From: Candidatus Gastranaerophilales bacterium
GTDB taxonomy: Bacteria; Cyanobacteriota; Vampirovibrionia; Gastranaerophilales; Gastranaerophilaceae
DNA length: 43,616 nucleotides
Assembly: GCA_944323675.1 (NCBI GenBank)
Contig: CALUTK010000011.1
Coordinates: forward strand, 1-43,616
Direction of reading: 5' to 3'
Made by a program: the position numbers and the translations under genes. Numbering within the stretch: position 1 is the stretch's first letter; every line of letters begins with the position of its first letter. The notes under the pieces are model-generated. The model was not told the origin of the DNA. It saw only the letters and a list, made by a program, of their open reading frames with translations, and did no database searches. This document shows, in pieces, positions 17,604 to 25,212 of this stretch.

Positions 17604-18210
17604 ATCTCAATTTTATTTTTATAACCCCGTTTTCTGTAAACACATCAGCAGTGAATTTCACTCCCGCAAAGCCGGTTGGCGGAATATCAACTTTTGCGGT
17701 ATTTTTCATCATTCTGATAACTTCGTTATTGAAAAGCGTTCCGCCTTCTTCTTTTATCAAACGCCGATTTGTAAGTTTTCCGTTTTTATTGACCTTAAAT
17801 TCAATTTTGCAGCGGCCGTTGTCTATTACGTCACGGGTCTCTATGTTTCCGTATAAAGTATTTTGAAGTTTTAATTTATAAACTGACAAAGGATTATCTT
17901 TTGAACCCGCGGTATCCGGCAGTGTATCATCCCATATTTTATCTATGGAAGGAATATTCCTGATTGTTTTTACGTTTTCAGGCTGAGGGGACGGCTGCTG
18001 TACAGATTTCTGCTGCGGGCTAAATCCAAACCATATCCAGCCTGACAAAGCAATACATATCGCAAAAATTCCCCACGACAGCAGCTGCTTAGGCGTAACA
18101 GACACCCCGCATCCCGCCATGGAAGGGGCTTCTGTAAATTCATCGTTTCCGCAGTCACAGTAATCAGGTTTTTCTTTATGTAATTTTTGACAAACAGTAC
18201 ATTTAAACAC
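17602..18210 (-). CDS. zinc-ribbon / single-TM / TonB-C-like fusion protein
   Basis: 202 residues from a GTG at 18210. Residues 1-25 form a four-Cys zinc-ribbon-like knuckle (CTVC...CDCGNDEF). One membrane segment follows at about 45-65 (SWGIFAICIALSGWIWFGF), then a Pro/Gln linker (PQQKSVQQPSPQPE). The C-terminal half (about 110-202) resembles the TonB C-terminal fold (YKLKLQNTLYGNI...CKIEFKVNKNGKL..RRLIKEEG..FNNEVIRMM). Topology would put the ribbon in the cytoplasm and the TonB-like domain in the periplasm. Its own promoter suggests independent or additional expression relative to the upstream vWA/FHA cluster. Partner and energy source unknown. Confidence 0.7.
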   Translation of the reverse strand: MFKCTVCQKLHKEKPDYCDCGNDEFTEAPSMAGCGVSVTPKQLLSWGIFAICIALSGWIWFGFSPQQKSVQQPSPQPENVKTIRNIPSIDKIWDDTLPDTAGSKDNPLSVYKLKLQNTLYGNIETRDVIDNGRCKIEFKVNKNGKLTNRRLIKEEGGTLFNNEVIRMMKNTAKVDIPPTGFAGVKFTADVFTENGVIKIKLR

Positions 18211-18216
18211 ACAAAT

Positions 18217-18244
18217 ATTGTATAATCCCCAAAATCCGGTGCAA
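18217..18244 (-). promoter_or_regulatory. promoter of zinc-ribbon/TonB gene
   Basis: Minus-strand TTGCAC (18244-18239), 16-bp spacer, TACAAT (18222-18217). Six bases separate the -10 from the GTG start, so this is another probable leaderless transcript. Confidence 0.5.
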
Positions 18245-18274
18245 TCCTTCTTTCAAATGAATTATATTTTCCCG

Positions 18275-18412
18275 CTACTGTTTAACGAATTTTTGAATTT
18301 GAAGAACCACTGTTTTATTTATTGACGGTTTTGTAAAACCTGCCGCCGCAGTCACTACAAATAATGCCGCTATTATAAAGCATACATAAATTGTTAAAGA
18401 GTTTCTATTCAT
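18275..18412 (-). CDS. 45-residue single-TM peptide
   Basis: Begins MNRNSLTIYVCFIIAALFVV and ends VLQIQKFVKQ. The first half is one hydrophobic helix, the second half is basic. Its ATG overlaps the stop of the upstream TonB-C-like gene by 8 nt (ATGAATAG), with GAGAGG about 10 nt before, so translational coupling is likely. It resembles small membrane subunits or pseudopilin-like fragments in size only; function unknown. Confidence 0.5.
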   Translation of the reverse strand: MNRNSLTIYVCFIIAALFVVTAAAGFTKPSINKTVVLQIQKFVKQ

Positions 18413-19196
18413 AAATATTTATCCTCTCTAAATCATTATAATCTTCCGGATTTGCAAGATTTGTTTCCAATCCTATTAAAAATAGCCCCCGCATCGTTGT
18501 ACTGTTTCGGACTGAACCCTTCGGAAATGTCAATAACTGAGTTCTCGGAAGCTGCCTGATTGCCGCAACAACCTTTTCCTTTTCTCTGCTGTAACGGGGA
18601 TTTGTGCAAAAAGTCTTAATTCCGGTAATATTTTTATATTTGTCAACTTTAAAAGAAAAATAAAAAGCTGTTCCTACCGGAGCATCAACCCCGGATGTCA
18701 TCATGACTTCATTCATTATATCACTCCGCCACTTATTCCAGGCAATAAGCTCTTCCCGCCTTGTAAGCTTTCTGTCAGAAGTTGTTTCTTCCGTCGATTG
18801 TTCCAGAAACTCTCCCATCTGTGCCTGTATTGCTTTTGGAATTTGCGAAACAATTTCCTCATTTGGATTAGTTTCGCTGACAATCATTTTTTCCTGTGAT
18901 GCAGTGTAGGAGGGCTGAACTATGATTTTTTCTTCTGACGCCGAATTTGAGGGGTTTATAACAGCTTTTTCATCTGTCAAAAATGCAGACGGTTCAATCT
19001 TTACAGGGCGCGGAACCCTTTTCGGCTTTTGTGATAACAATTTTAATTCTTTTTGAGTGAGTTTTTCGCTGTATCTTTCCAGCTTAAAATCAGAACCTTT
19101 TATCACAAAAGTTTTATGCAGTTTCGGAGATGTCAAGCCTGTCACTACTGTCAAAAAAACTATTGAAATTATCAAAAATATTTTTAAAAATTTCAT
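18405..19196 (-). CDS. secreted or anchored protein with TonB-C-like domain
   Basis: 263 residues. A hydrophobic N-terminus (about 2-23) acts as signal or anchor. Residues about 67-112 contain three similar 14-residue segments around AFLTDEKAVINPS, ASEEKIIVQPS and ASQEKMIVSE. The C-terminal domain (about 147-250) begins REELIAWNKWRSDIMNEVM and contains FSFKVDKYKNITGIK, a pattern seen in TolA/TonB C-terminal domains. It lies 2 nt from the FHA-like membrane gene, so the two are co-transcribed. Likely periplasmic adaptor of the cluster, by inference. Confidence 0.65.
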   Translation of the reverse strand: MKFLKIFLIISIVFLTVVTGLTSPKLHKTFVIKGSDFKLERYSEKLTQKELKLLSQKPKRVPRPVKIEPSAFLTDEKAVINPSNSASEEKIIVQPSYTASQEKMIVSETNPNEEIVSQIPKAIQAQMGEFLEQSTEETTSDRKLTRREELIAWNKWRSDIMNEVMMTSGVDAPVGTAFYFSFKVDKYKNITGIKTFCTNPRYSREKEKVVAAIRQLPRTQLLTFPKGSVRNSTTMRGLFLIGLETNLANPEDYNDLERINIYE

Positions 19197-19198
19197 AA

Positions 19199-20800
19199 TT
19201 AATCTTTATCAATTTTAGCAATTAATTCATCGCAAGCGTAAATATCAAAGTTTGTCTGGCTCAACAATACTGTTTCTGCGAGCAGTAATGCAGTCGGAAC
19301 AAGTGCCGCAATGAAACTCAGTGCAAGACCTTTAAAATCTCCGCCGATTTCCGTCATAAAATATGAAACGTTCATTGTGAATTCAATAAAGATTATACAA
19401 AGTGCAATCCACAAATATCTTCTGTTATCCGCTCTGAGTTTTTTAACGCCTTCAAGCCCGAAGATATTTACGCCGTGCTGTCTGTAGTCGCTAAAACCGT
19501 CCTGCTTTATAACTTCAGACCCTTGAATTTTCTTTGAAGCAGTAAACGCAGCAACAAACGAGAAAAATGCAAATATAATTAAAAATGTTGCAAGAACAAG
19601 AAATATCGGGCTGAATCTGAGTCCGGAAATTCTTACCCACCCTGCGGCTTCCGGAAAGCACATCGCAAGAGTATTAGATACACCGTAAGCAAGAAACGGG
19701 GCAGTTAAAATTCCGAGCACAACCTCTCCTATGGATTTTAACTGCAAAGTAAACTGTCTGTCTTTAATGTTACGGATTTTAGTTGAACTTAAACTGTTAA
19801 TGTATCTATCAATCCATACTCTGTATGCTTTTATAACAGCTTCAAAATCTTCTCTGAATTCAAGTTTATTCAAAGCTGCCTGCCACTCTGAACTGTTGCA
19901 GGTAAAATAACCGCAGGCAATTGCAACTGTTGTCATTATTCCGGTAAAGAAAAGAGAGATAAATACTGCAAATGACATAAAGTTATTCACGTTCATAAAA
20001 TAAATCAAATTAACAGTATAAATTCCCAGCAAAAATATTGCGGAAAGCCAGAGCATGAAATTCTGGGCAATCCTTGAAGTTTTAATGCTGTCTTTTACGA
20101 CATTATTCTGCAAAAATAAACATACACCCTGTTTTAACATCAGGCAGATAGCAAAAATTATAAGGGTATAAATTACCCATACCTTGATATTAGTCGGAAG
20201 ATACAGATATTTTTCGGCCTCTTTTACAGTTAACCCCATAAGATAGTTTGACACTGCAAACGCGTTGATTATTGCGCAGCCGAGAAGTGCAATATGCAGA
20301 AATATATTTGTTTTTGTATTAGTTGATAATTTATGACGGAGTTCGTTTATAGAATATGCAACCTGTTTAATAATCGCAACTCGTGCATTTTCAATAGGTT
20401 CGCGCTGTTTTTCAATCTTCACTCTTGTAATAGTTGCAGAATCATTACCGTAAATATGTTTTAAATCGTCCTCGTTTAAATCTTCCCCGCCAATCATTGA
20501 AACGGATTTTGGCTGATGAACAAGTTTTATACCAATGTATTCAGTCGTATCGGCAAAGACAATCTTGCAAACATTTGTAAGTTCAATTTTTTGTAATGGT
20601 TTTCCTTTAAAAAGAATTTTTTCATTACGGAAATTATTTATAATGTAATATTTACCCGTAATTTTATCTGTCTGAACCGTCAAAAGAACATCATAACCTG
20701 TATTAACAACGAAATCACAGTTTTTATCCGAACCTATATTAATAAGGTCTTTATCCTCAAAAGTTTTTTCCTGTGCGGACGATATAATAACAATTGACAT
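19199..20800 (-). CDS. FHA-like domain fused to multi-TM membrane protein
   Basis: 533 residues. Residues 1-95 look like a degenerate forkhead-associated domain (INIGSDKNCDFVV, then alternating strands), but the usual Ser-x-x-His phosphothreonine-binding motif is not visible. A charged linker follows (about 105-160), then about eight hydrophobic helices between 165 and 515. No transporter signature is seen. It sits 12 nt after the vWA gene and 2 nt before the TonB-C-like gene. FHA and vWA domains commonly scaffold complexes, so this may be the membrane core of an envelope assembly. Confidence 0.65.
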   Translation of the reverse strand: MSIVIISSAQEKTFEDKDLINIGSDKNCDFVVNTGYDVLLTVQTDKITGKYYIINNFRNEKILFKGKPLQKIELTNVCKIVFADTTEYIGIKLVHQPKSVSMIGGEDLNEDDLKHIYGNDSATITRVKIEKQREPIENARVAIIKQVAYSINELRHKLSTNTKTNIFLHIALLGCAIINAFAVSNYLMGLTVKEAEKYLYLPTNIKVWVIYTLIIFAICLMLKQGVCLFLQNNVVKDSIKTSRIAQNFMLWLSAIFLLGIYTVNLIYFMNVNNFMSFAVFISLFFTGIMTTVAIACGYFTCNSSEWQAALNKLEFREDFEAVIKAYRVWIDRYINSLSSTKIRNIKDRQFTLQLKSIGEVVLGILTAPFLAYGVSNTLAMCFPEAAGWVRISGLRFSPIFLVLATFLIIFAFFSFVAAFTASKKIQGSEVIKQDGFSDYRQHGVNIFGLEGVKKLRADNRRYLWIALCIIFIEFTMNVSYFMTEIGGDFKGLALSFIAALVPTALLLAETVLLSQTNFDIYACDELIAKIDKD

Positions 20801-20812
20801 AACTTAGCCTTT

Positions 20813-21481
20813 CTATCTGTCGAGTGCATGGACAAAATTTTTAATTGTTTTATCAACATTTTGTTCAGGGGAAATAAGGAGTTTCTTTTCGCCGAGAACA
20901 GGCCCGAGTTTTTCTTTAACCATATCAAGTTTTTCGGGATGAGCATACAAAAACATCATTGCAAGATCAGGCGCATATTTTTGAACATTTTTAACATTAT
21001 CAGGAAGAGTGTCCCAATTTATTTGTTTTTCAACGGCGCCCTCGTTTTCCAGATCTCCAAGAACGACAACTGCAGGGAGATAACCGTTTTTCTTCATAGT
21101 AAGCGCGTGAGAAAAAGCTTTTTTAAGTCCGACCCCGTAAGCAGTTCCGTAATCCGATTCATCATATTTGGTAAAAGCATTCATAGCCTTATCAATACCT
21201 GAACCGTTAAAAGGAGCACCTTCATAAATTAAATAAGCATCTTCAGACACCCTTAAAATCTTTACTGTATCTTCCGGATCCAGAATATTGCAAATCTGAC
21301 GGACAGTTTTCTTTTGAGCGGCAAGTCCCTTCTGGTTTGAAGCCGAGGAATCAACTACAAAAATTACGGCTGCCGGTTTAAAATCATCTACTTTAATATG
21401 TTTGGCTGCACTAAAAATAAGCTTTCCTATAATGGAAATAGCAAGAATAAGCAGTCCTATAATTATCAGTCTTTTATTCAT
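20813..21481 (-). CDS. membrane-anchored von Willebrand factor A protein
   Basis: 222 residues. One N-terminal helix (about 4-24) anchors a vWA domain. The metal-ion-dependent adhesion site looks complete: DSSAS after VIFVV, the Thr in DYGTAYGVGL, and the Asp in VVVLGDLENEG. A functional MIDAS suggests divalent-metal-dependent partner binding, probably in the periplasm. First gene of the cluster running down to 18275. It is short for a Bat-type protein, with no second C-terminal membrane segment. Confidence 0.8.
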   Translation of the reverse strand: MNKRLIIIGLLILAISIIGKLIFSAAKHIKVDDFKPAAVIFVVDSSASNQKGLAAQKKTVRQICNILDPEDTVKILRVSEDAYLIYEGAPFNGSGIDKAMNAFTKYDESDYGTAYGVGLKKAFSHALTMKKNGYLPAVVVLGDLENEGAVEKQINWDTLPDNVKNVQKYAPDLAMMFLYAHPEKLDMVKEKLGPVLGEKKLLISPEQNVDKTIKNFVHALDR

Positions 21482-21502
21482 ACATCAACTCGTTTTTATT
21501 TC

Positions 21503-21531
21503 ATAGTACCATATATACATGGCAAAATCAA
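21503..21531 (-). promoter_or_regulatory. promoter of vWA/FHA/TonB-C cluster
   Basis: Minus-strand TTGATT (21531-21526), 17-bp spacer, TACTAT (21508-21503) with the extended -10 TGG. The spacer includes the near-palindrome CCATGTATATATGG (21522-21509), which could be an operator. Confidence 0.5.
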
Positions 21532-21554
21532 TATTGCGATAATTTCGGGGGTTA

Positions 21555-21563
21555 TGGTATAAT
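21555..21563 (+). promoter_or_regulatory. extended -10 promoter of plsY
   Basis: TGGTATAAT at 21555-21563, 22 bp before the plsY start; a GGAGAG ribosome site lies between. It is back to back with the vWA promoter. Confidence 0.55.
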
Positions 21564-21585
21564 TTTTGCAGAATAAGGAGAGAGT

Positions 21586-22194
21586 ATGGAAAAAATATTT
21601 GAATTGCTGATTGTATTTATAACAGCGTATTTAATCGGATCAATTCCGACAGGATATATAATTGTGAAAACCTTTACCGGCGAGGATATTCGCACAATAG
21701 GTTCGGGCTCTACGGGTGCAACAAACGTAAAAAGAGTTATGGGGAAAAAATGGTTTTTCATAACGCTTTTGCTGGACGCATTTAAAGGTGCGCTTCCGGT
21801 TATTCTTGCACAATTATTCACGTCGACATTTACCGGAATAGGACTTTTACCTGTAGTTGCGGCAATTGCTGTAATACTCGGACACAGCAAATCTATTTTC
21901 CTTAAATTCACGGGCGGAAAATCAGTTGCATCAGGCGTCGGAACAATTCTTGCTCTAAACTGGCAGGTCGGGTTAATGATTGCACTCATCTGGGCGGTTA
22001 TAACTTATTCTACAAAATATGTTTCAGTCGGTTCTATAATAGCACTTGCAATTTCCCCGTTTTTAATGTGGTGGTGCAAAGCACCTTTAGCATACATCGG
22101 ATACTGTGTTCTTGGCGCACTTTATATAATCTGGCTCCACAGAAGCAACATTAAACGACTGATTAAGGGTGAAGAAAATAAAGTCAGAGAATAA
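21586..22194 (+). CDS. plsY: glycerol-3-phosphate acyltransferase PlsY
   Basis: 202 residues, the usual length. It transfers the acyl group from acyl-phosphate to glycerol-3-phosphate, the first committed step of phospholipid synthesis, in the inner membrane. All three signature loops are present: GSIPTGY, the GSGSTGATNVKR loop and GHSKSIFLKFTGGKSVASG. Five to six membrane helices. A GGAG site sits right before the ATG. Monocistronic in this window. Confidence 0.96.
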   Translation: MEKIFELLIVFITAYLIGSIPTGYIIVKTFTGEDIRTIGSGSTGATNVKRVMGKKWFFITLLLDAFKGALPVILAQLFTSTFTGIGLLPVVAAIAVILGHSKSIFLKFTGGKSVASGVGTILALNWQVGLMIALIWAVITYSTKYVSVGSIIALAISPFLMWWCKAPLAYIGYCVLGALYIIWLHRSNIKRLIKGEENKVRE

Positions 22195-22261
22195 AATTTT
22201 AATTGTGCTGAGACAGGAAATGCCGGTACCCTTCCGGACAAAACAGAACGATTAGGCAATA

Positions 22262-22327
22262 AAAAAGTATCATTAATCAAAAACATAAGGATTATGAGGA
22301 TACGTTTCTTGAAAAATGATACTTTTT
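22262..22327. terminator. 13-bp inverted repeat with 40-nt loop
   Basis: AAAAAGTATCATT (22262-22274) and AATGATACTTTTT (22315-22327) pair perfectly. The loop is long for a terminator. It lies between the converging plsY and 22344 genes and could end both, since each arm has T residues on its 3' side. A GC-rich hairpin (CCGG-TACCCTT-CCGG) lies about 30 nt upstream. Confidence 0.5.
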
Positions 22328-22343
22328 ACTCTGTTAAATTACC

Positions 22344-22856
22344 TTAACAGAAAAATCTGTTTGTCTGGAATACGCTGAATCCGGAACCAAAGTAAGGAGT
22401 GGCAAGCGTAGAAGGCATTGCAACCCCGTTAAGCATACCGCCAAAGATACCAGGACTTGTGTAGGTCGGACCTCCCATCATTCCGAAACATCCGCCCATA
22501 GCCAAAGGTGGTGGAGTACAACATCCGCCGCCAAAGAAACCGCCGCCCCACGCCCAAGGCGATGTCACTGCATTAAACAATGACGCCCCTAAAAGCCCGT
22601 TCATGCCTTTTATATTAGCTTCTTCAGAGCCGTATCCTGCCATATTGTTTATCAAAAAGCCAAGGTTTGAACCTGTTGTACGACGCATATCATAAGCAAC
22701 TTCGTTTCTTACAGCACCGTTCATAACATTCAAACCGAAATTCATTATAGACGTGCCGGTATCCGCGCCCTGCCGTCTATCCTCAACTGCGCCCAGGGCA
22801 CTCCCTAATAAATTATTAACCTGACTTAGTGTGTAATTTAATCTTGGAATATCCAT
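22344..22856 (-). CDS. Gly-rich protein of unknown function
   Basis: 170 residues with no signal peptide. The N-terminal half is Asn/Gly/Ala-rich and probably helical; residues about 104-135 are a Gly/Cys/Pro cluster (WGGGFFGGGCCTPPP). It ends NRFFC with a terminal cysteine. GAGAG lies 7 nt before the ATG. Not recognised; lineage-restricted by appearance. It is divergent from the 166-residue unknown at 23032. Confidence 0.65.
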   Translation of the reverse strand: MDIPRLNYTLSQVNNLLGSALGAVEDRRQGADTGTSIMNFGLNVMNGAVRNEVAYDMRRTTGSNLGFLINNMAGYGSEEANIKGMNGLLGASLFNAVTSPWAWGGGFFGGGCCTPPPLAMGGCFGMMGGPTYTSPGIFGGMLNGVAMPSTLATPYFGSGFSVFQTNRFFC

Positions 22857-23031
22857 AATAAATCTCTCAAATTATATATTGTATATATATAAAAAATTTC
22901 TTTTCGCGATAATTGCCATGATTTCGTTGAATTGTTAAGACATGTTACAAAAAATACACGGATAATTAAAGATTCTAACATACTCTGCCGATATAAATAA
23001 CATAAGGAAATTATAAAGGGATATATTACTA

Positions 23032-23532
23032 ATGGCATTAAGTGTTTCACAAAATTACAATTTAGGTATTGACAGAGCAACCTTAAATCAGGTTTCTCAG
23101 GAAATCCTCAAACGTGCGGCAGAAAAAAACAGCCAATACAAAACTGCTGATAACTTCAATTTCTTCCAGCCGAGAGACCTTGGTATTGACCTTTATAACA
23201 ACAAAATTGATACAAATATGCAAAAACAAATCGCTCTTAACAATTCAGGGCTTCAAATCCAGTTGAGCCAGGAAGCAATGAATGCGATTTATACATTGAA
23301 TACAAAAGCAGCACAAAATGTTCAGAAAAATGTTGAAGGCAAAATGACTGTTGCGGTAAACGAAATTACAGTTCAGGAACAGAAAAATCCTACACCAAAA
23401 TTCAACAGCCTCATAAGCCTTGCAGCAAGCAAAGATAAAAACGGTTCAAATCCATTTTACCACGGTGAATTATTGATGGGCAGCCACAAAAAAGAAGAAA
23501 AAACTGAAGAAAAACAATCAATCTTCGCTTAA
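23032..23532 (+). CDS. protein of unknown function (166 residues)
   Basis: Soluble, Asn/Gln/Lys-rich, without signal peptide or membrane segment. It begins MALSVSQNYNLGIDRATL and has a charged C-terminal tail (HKKEEKTEEKQ). GGG lies about 11 nt before the ATG. Its TAA shares bases with the stop codon of the converging 23529 gene. Possibly a lineage-specific structural or secreted-effector protein; no family recognised. Confidence 0.65.
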   Translation: MALSVSQNYNLGIDRATLNQVSQEILKRAAEKNSQYKTADNFNFFQPRDLGIDLYNNKIDTNMQKQIALNNSGLQIQLSQEAMNAIYTLNTKAAQNVQKNVEGKMTVAVNEITVQEQKNPTPKFNSLISLAASKDKNGSNPFYHGELLMGSHKKEEKTEEKQSIFA

Positions 23533-23915
23533 TCAACTATATCATCAATCGGCTCATCATCACCTGACATATTTAGAGATTCTTCGATATCACTTTCCCC
23601 GTGTTTACTTTTTATGATATCGTTTTTTCTTTTTTGGGAGTTTTTCTCCATTTCCAGTTTTTTGGCATTGATAACATTTGCGACATTCATCATCGCAAGA
23701 GAATTCAAAGTTGCGCGGAGGACGGCGCTTCTGTCCATATAGCGTTCATGTCCATCCTGCAGTTCTTCTTCCTCTTTTTTCTGCTGGGCAAAATATTCTC
23801 CGCCCTGACCCATTTTATCATCCTGAGTTCTGGCGGCAGTACCGGATATGTCACCGCTTTTAAAATTGAAAGCGCCGCCAATCCCGAAATACCCTGCTGA
23901 CCTGTTATCGACCAT
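23529..23915 (-). CDS. protein of unknown function (128 residues)
   Basis: The N-terminus MVDNRSAGYFGIGGAFNF is Gly-rich, the middle (about 45-60) is a charged coiled stretch (QQKKEEEELQDGHE), and a hydrophobic/Asn-rich helix (about 63-85) precedes an acidic tail ending DDEPIDDIVD. No signal peptide. It converges on the 166-residue unknown with a 4-nt overlap of stop codons. Similar composition of the two neighbours hints at a shared lineage-specific context, but no function can be given. Confidence 0.6.
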   Translation of the reverse strand: MVDNRSAGYFGIGGAFNFKSGDISGTAARTQDDKMGQGGEYFAQQKKEEEELQDGHERYMDRSAVLRATLNSLAMMNVANVINAKKLEMEKNSQKRKNDIIKSKHGESDIEESLNMSGDDEPIDDIVD

Positions 23916-24101
23916 AATCTTTATCCTCTACACTATTTTAGAAAAACACAAAATCGCATTTTTCTCATCATTCACGTGTTTACTAGAGTATAACTAATTT
24001 AATGTTATATTAACTCATCTAAATAAATTATTTTGCTAGGATGTTAAAAAATATTTACATCTAATCTATTGCTGACGCGTTTGAGCCGCTTATCTCAGTT
24101 T

Positions 24102-24177
24102 AAGAGTGAAGAGTGAAGGGTGAGGTGTGAAGGGTTCAACAATAATAGGTCCTTTCACACTTCACACTTCACATTCC
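24102..24177. repeat. GTGAAGGGTGA-type imperfect inverted repeat
   Basis: Purine-rich direct repeats (GAGTGAAGAGTGAAGGG) at the left pair imperfectly with CCTTTCACACTTCACACTTC at the right. Related sequence occurs at 24245-24300, 43097-43129 and 43340-43412. Confidence 0.55.
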
Positions 24178-24185
24178 AAAAGCTG

Positions 24186-24215
24186 GATTCTTTCGGGCTT
24201 CGCCCTCAGAATGAC
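24186..24215. repeat. dispersed repeat, copy 1 of an exact 30-bp pair
   Basis: Identical over 30 bp to the reverse complement of 43054-43083. The core is the palindrome GGGCTTCGCCC, with TTTC before it and TCAGAATGAC after it. Confidence 0.8.
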
Positions 24216-24303
24216 GTGGAATTTTCCTTAGTGCTTTAGTAACTTTTAACCACCCCTTCACCCTTCACTTAATTGCACTTATCGTCCCTTTACCCATCAC
24301 ACA

Positions 24304-24335
24304 AAAAAGGAATCTGAATAAACAGATTCCTTTTT
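24304..24335 (-). terminator. intrinsic terminator of rpmB
   Basis: AAAAAGGAATCTG (24304-24316), loop of 6, CAGATTCCTTTTT (24323-24335): a 13-bp perfect stem with T-runs at the 3' end in both directions, 30 nt past the rpmB stop. Confidence 0.9.
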
Positions 24336-24365
24336 AAAAAGATTAAACAAAAAGTCTGGTGACAA

Positions 24366-24554
24366 TTACGCTTTTTGAACTTTGCCTGCTTTTAAGCAAG
24401 AAGTACAAACCTTGATTTTTTTAGCAGAACCGTTAACAACGGCTTTAACAGTTTGCAAGTTAGGTTCCTGCGTATGAACAATTTGTTTATGCGAAAAAGT
24501 CAATTTCGCTGCTTTAATCGGCTTTTTGCCGCAGATTTCACATTGTTTAGACAT
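24366..24554 (-). CDS. rpmB: 50S ribosomal protein L28
   Basis: 62 residues, normal length for L28. It begins MSKQCEICGKKP and has two CxxC pairs (CEIC and CTSC), the zinc-binding form of L28, with the conserved SH..HTQ..NLQ segment. Structural component of the large ribosomal subunit. AAGGAAG precedes the ATG. Own promoter and own terminator make it a single-gene unit. Confidence 0.96.
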   Translation of the reverse strand: MSKQCEICGKKPIKAAKLTFSHKQIVHTQEPNLQTVKAVVNGSAKKIKVCTSCLKAGKVQKA

Positions 24555-24590
24555 AATAATTCTTCCTTTTCTAGCTAGTTGCGTAATTTC

Positions 24591-24618
24591 ATCATATCGA
24601 AAAAATTACAAAAATCAA
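24591..24618 (-). promoter_or_regulatory. rpmB promoter
   Basis: Minus-strand TTGATT (24618-24613), 16-bp spacer, TATGAT (24596-24591), 37 bp before the rpmB start. Confidence 0.55.
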
Positions 24619-24642
24619 GTGACATGTTAAATTTCATTAATT

Positions 24643-25212
24643 TTAACGAATCTTTCTTGCAAACGACAATCCTGCGGGCAAATCCAAAACCGTATGCAAA
24701 TAATCGGGGTGAGAATTTATCGCATCTATATAGGTTTGGACTTTCTCCTTATGGGATAAAACATTGTCGCAGGTATAAATTCCGCCGGCTTTCAAATGCG
24801 GATGAATAAGTTTAAAATATTCAACGGATTCCCGTTTATTTGCGTCAACAAAGGCAAAATCAATCTTAAAATCATCAGGAAGCACCTTTAAAACATCACA
24901 GGCTTCACCGGGACGGATGGTTACGATATCGGAAGTCCCGCATTTTTCAAAGTTTGCACGCGCAATTGAATAACGTTTTTCATAAAATTCAATTGTATCA
25001 AGAGTTCCGCCATTTGCCTTCAATGCCTTTGAAAGCCAGATACCAGAATACCCGTTGGATGTTCCGACCTCAAGCCCGCACGTTAATCTTTCATTTTTAA
25101 TAAGATTATACAAAAAAAGGGCTGTCGGGCGTGAAATATTCCAGAAATCGCGCTGTGTTTTTTCAAGCGCCGTCAGGGTTGCTATTGTTATTTCATCAAA
25201 ATCCGTAATCAT
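24643..25212 (-). CDS. SAM-dependent O-methyltransferase (class I, OMT-3-like)
   Basis: 189 residues. SAM-binding motif I is LEVGTSNGYSGIWLS, the acidic motif II is LDTIEFYEKRY, and the putative metal-ligand Asp residues are in FAFVDANK and YTCDNVL. This arrangement is that of cation-dependent O-methyltransferases (catechol/caffeoyl type). Acceptor unknown. Its ATG overlaps the beta-propeller stop by 4 nt, making it last in the grpE-dnaJ operon. Shorter than the usual 210-220 residues. Confidence 0.85.
   Translation of the reverse strand: MITDFDEITIATLTALEKTQRDFWNISRPTALFLYNLIKNERLTCGLEVGTSNGYSGIWLSKALKANGGTLDTIEFYEKRYSIARANFEKCGTSDIVTIRPGEACDVLKVLPDDFKIDFAFVDANKRESVEYFKLIHPHLKAGGIYTCDNVLSHKEKVQTYIDAINSHPDYLHTVLDLPAGLSFARKIR

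Larger units (their letters stand above)
23916..24303. other. repeat-bearing intergenic region
   Basis: No gene supported. It contains GAAGGGTGA-type repeats (24102-24177), a dispersed hairpin repeat (24186-24215) and more CACCCTTCAC-type sequence to about 24300. Confidence 0.6.

Noticed and set aside
22205-22245. Sequence resembling pieces of a TPP riboswitch (GCTGAGA, AATGCCGG)
   Set aside because: The pieces are in the wrong order and too close together for the TPP fold, and no thiamine gene follows.
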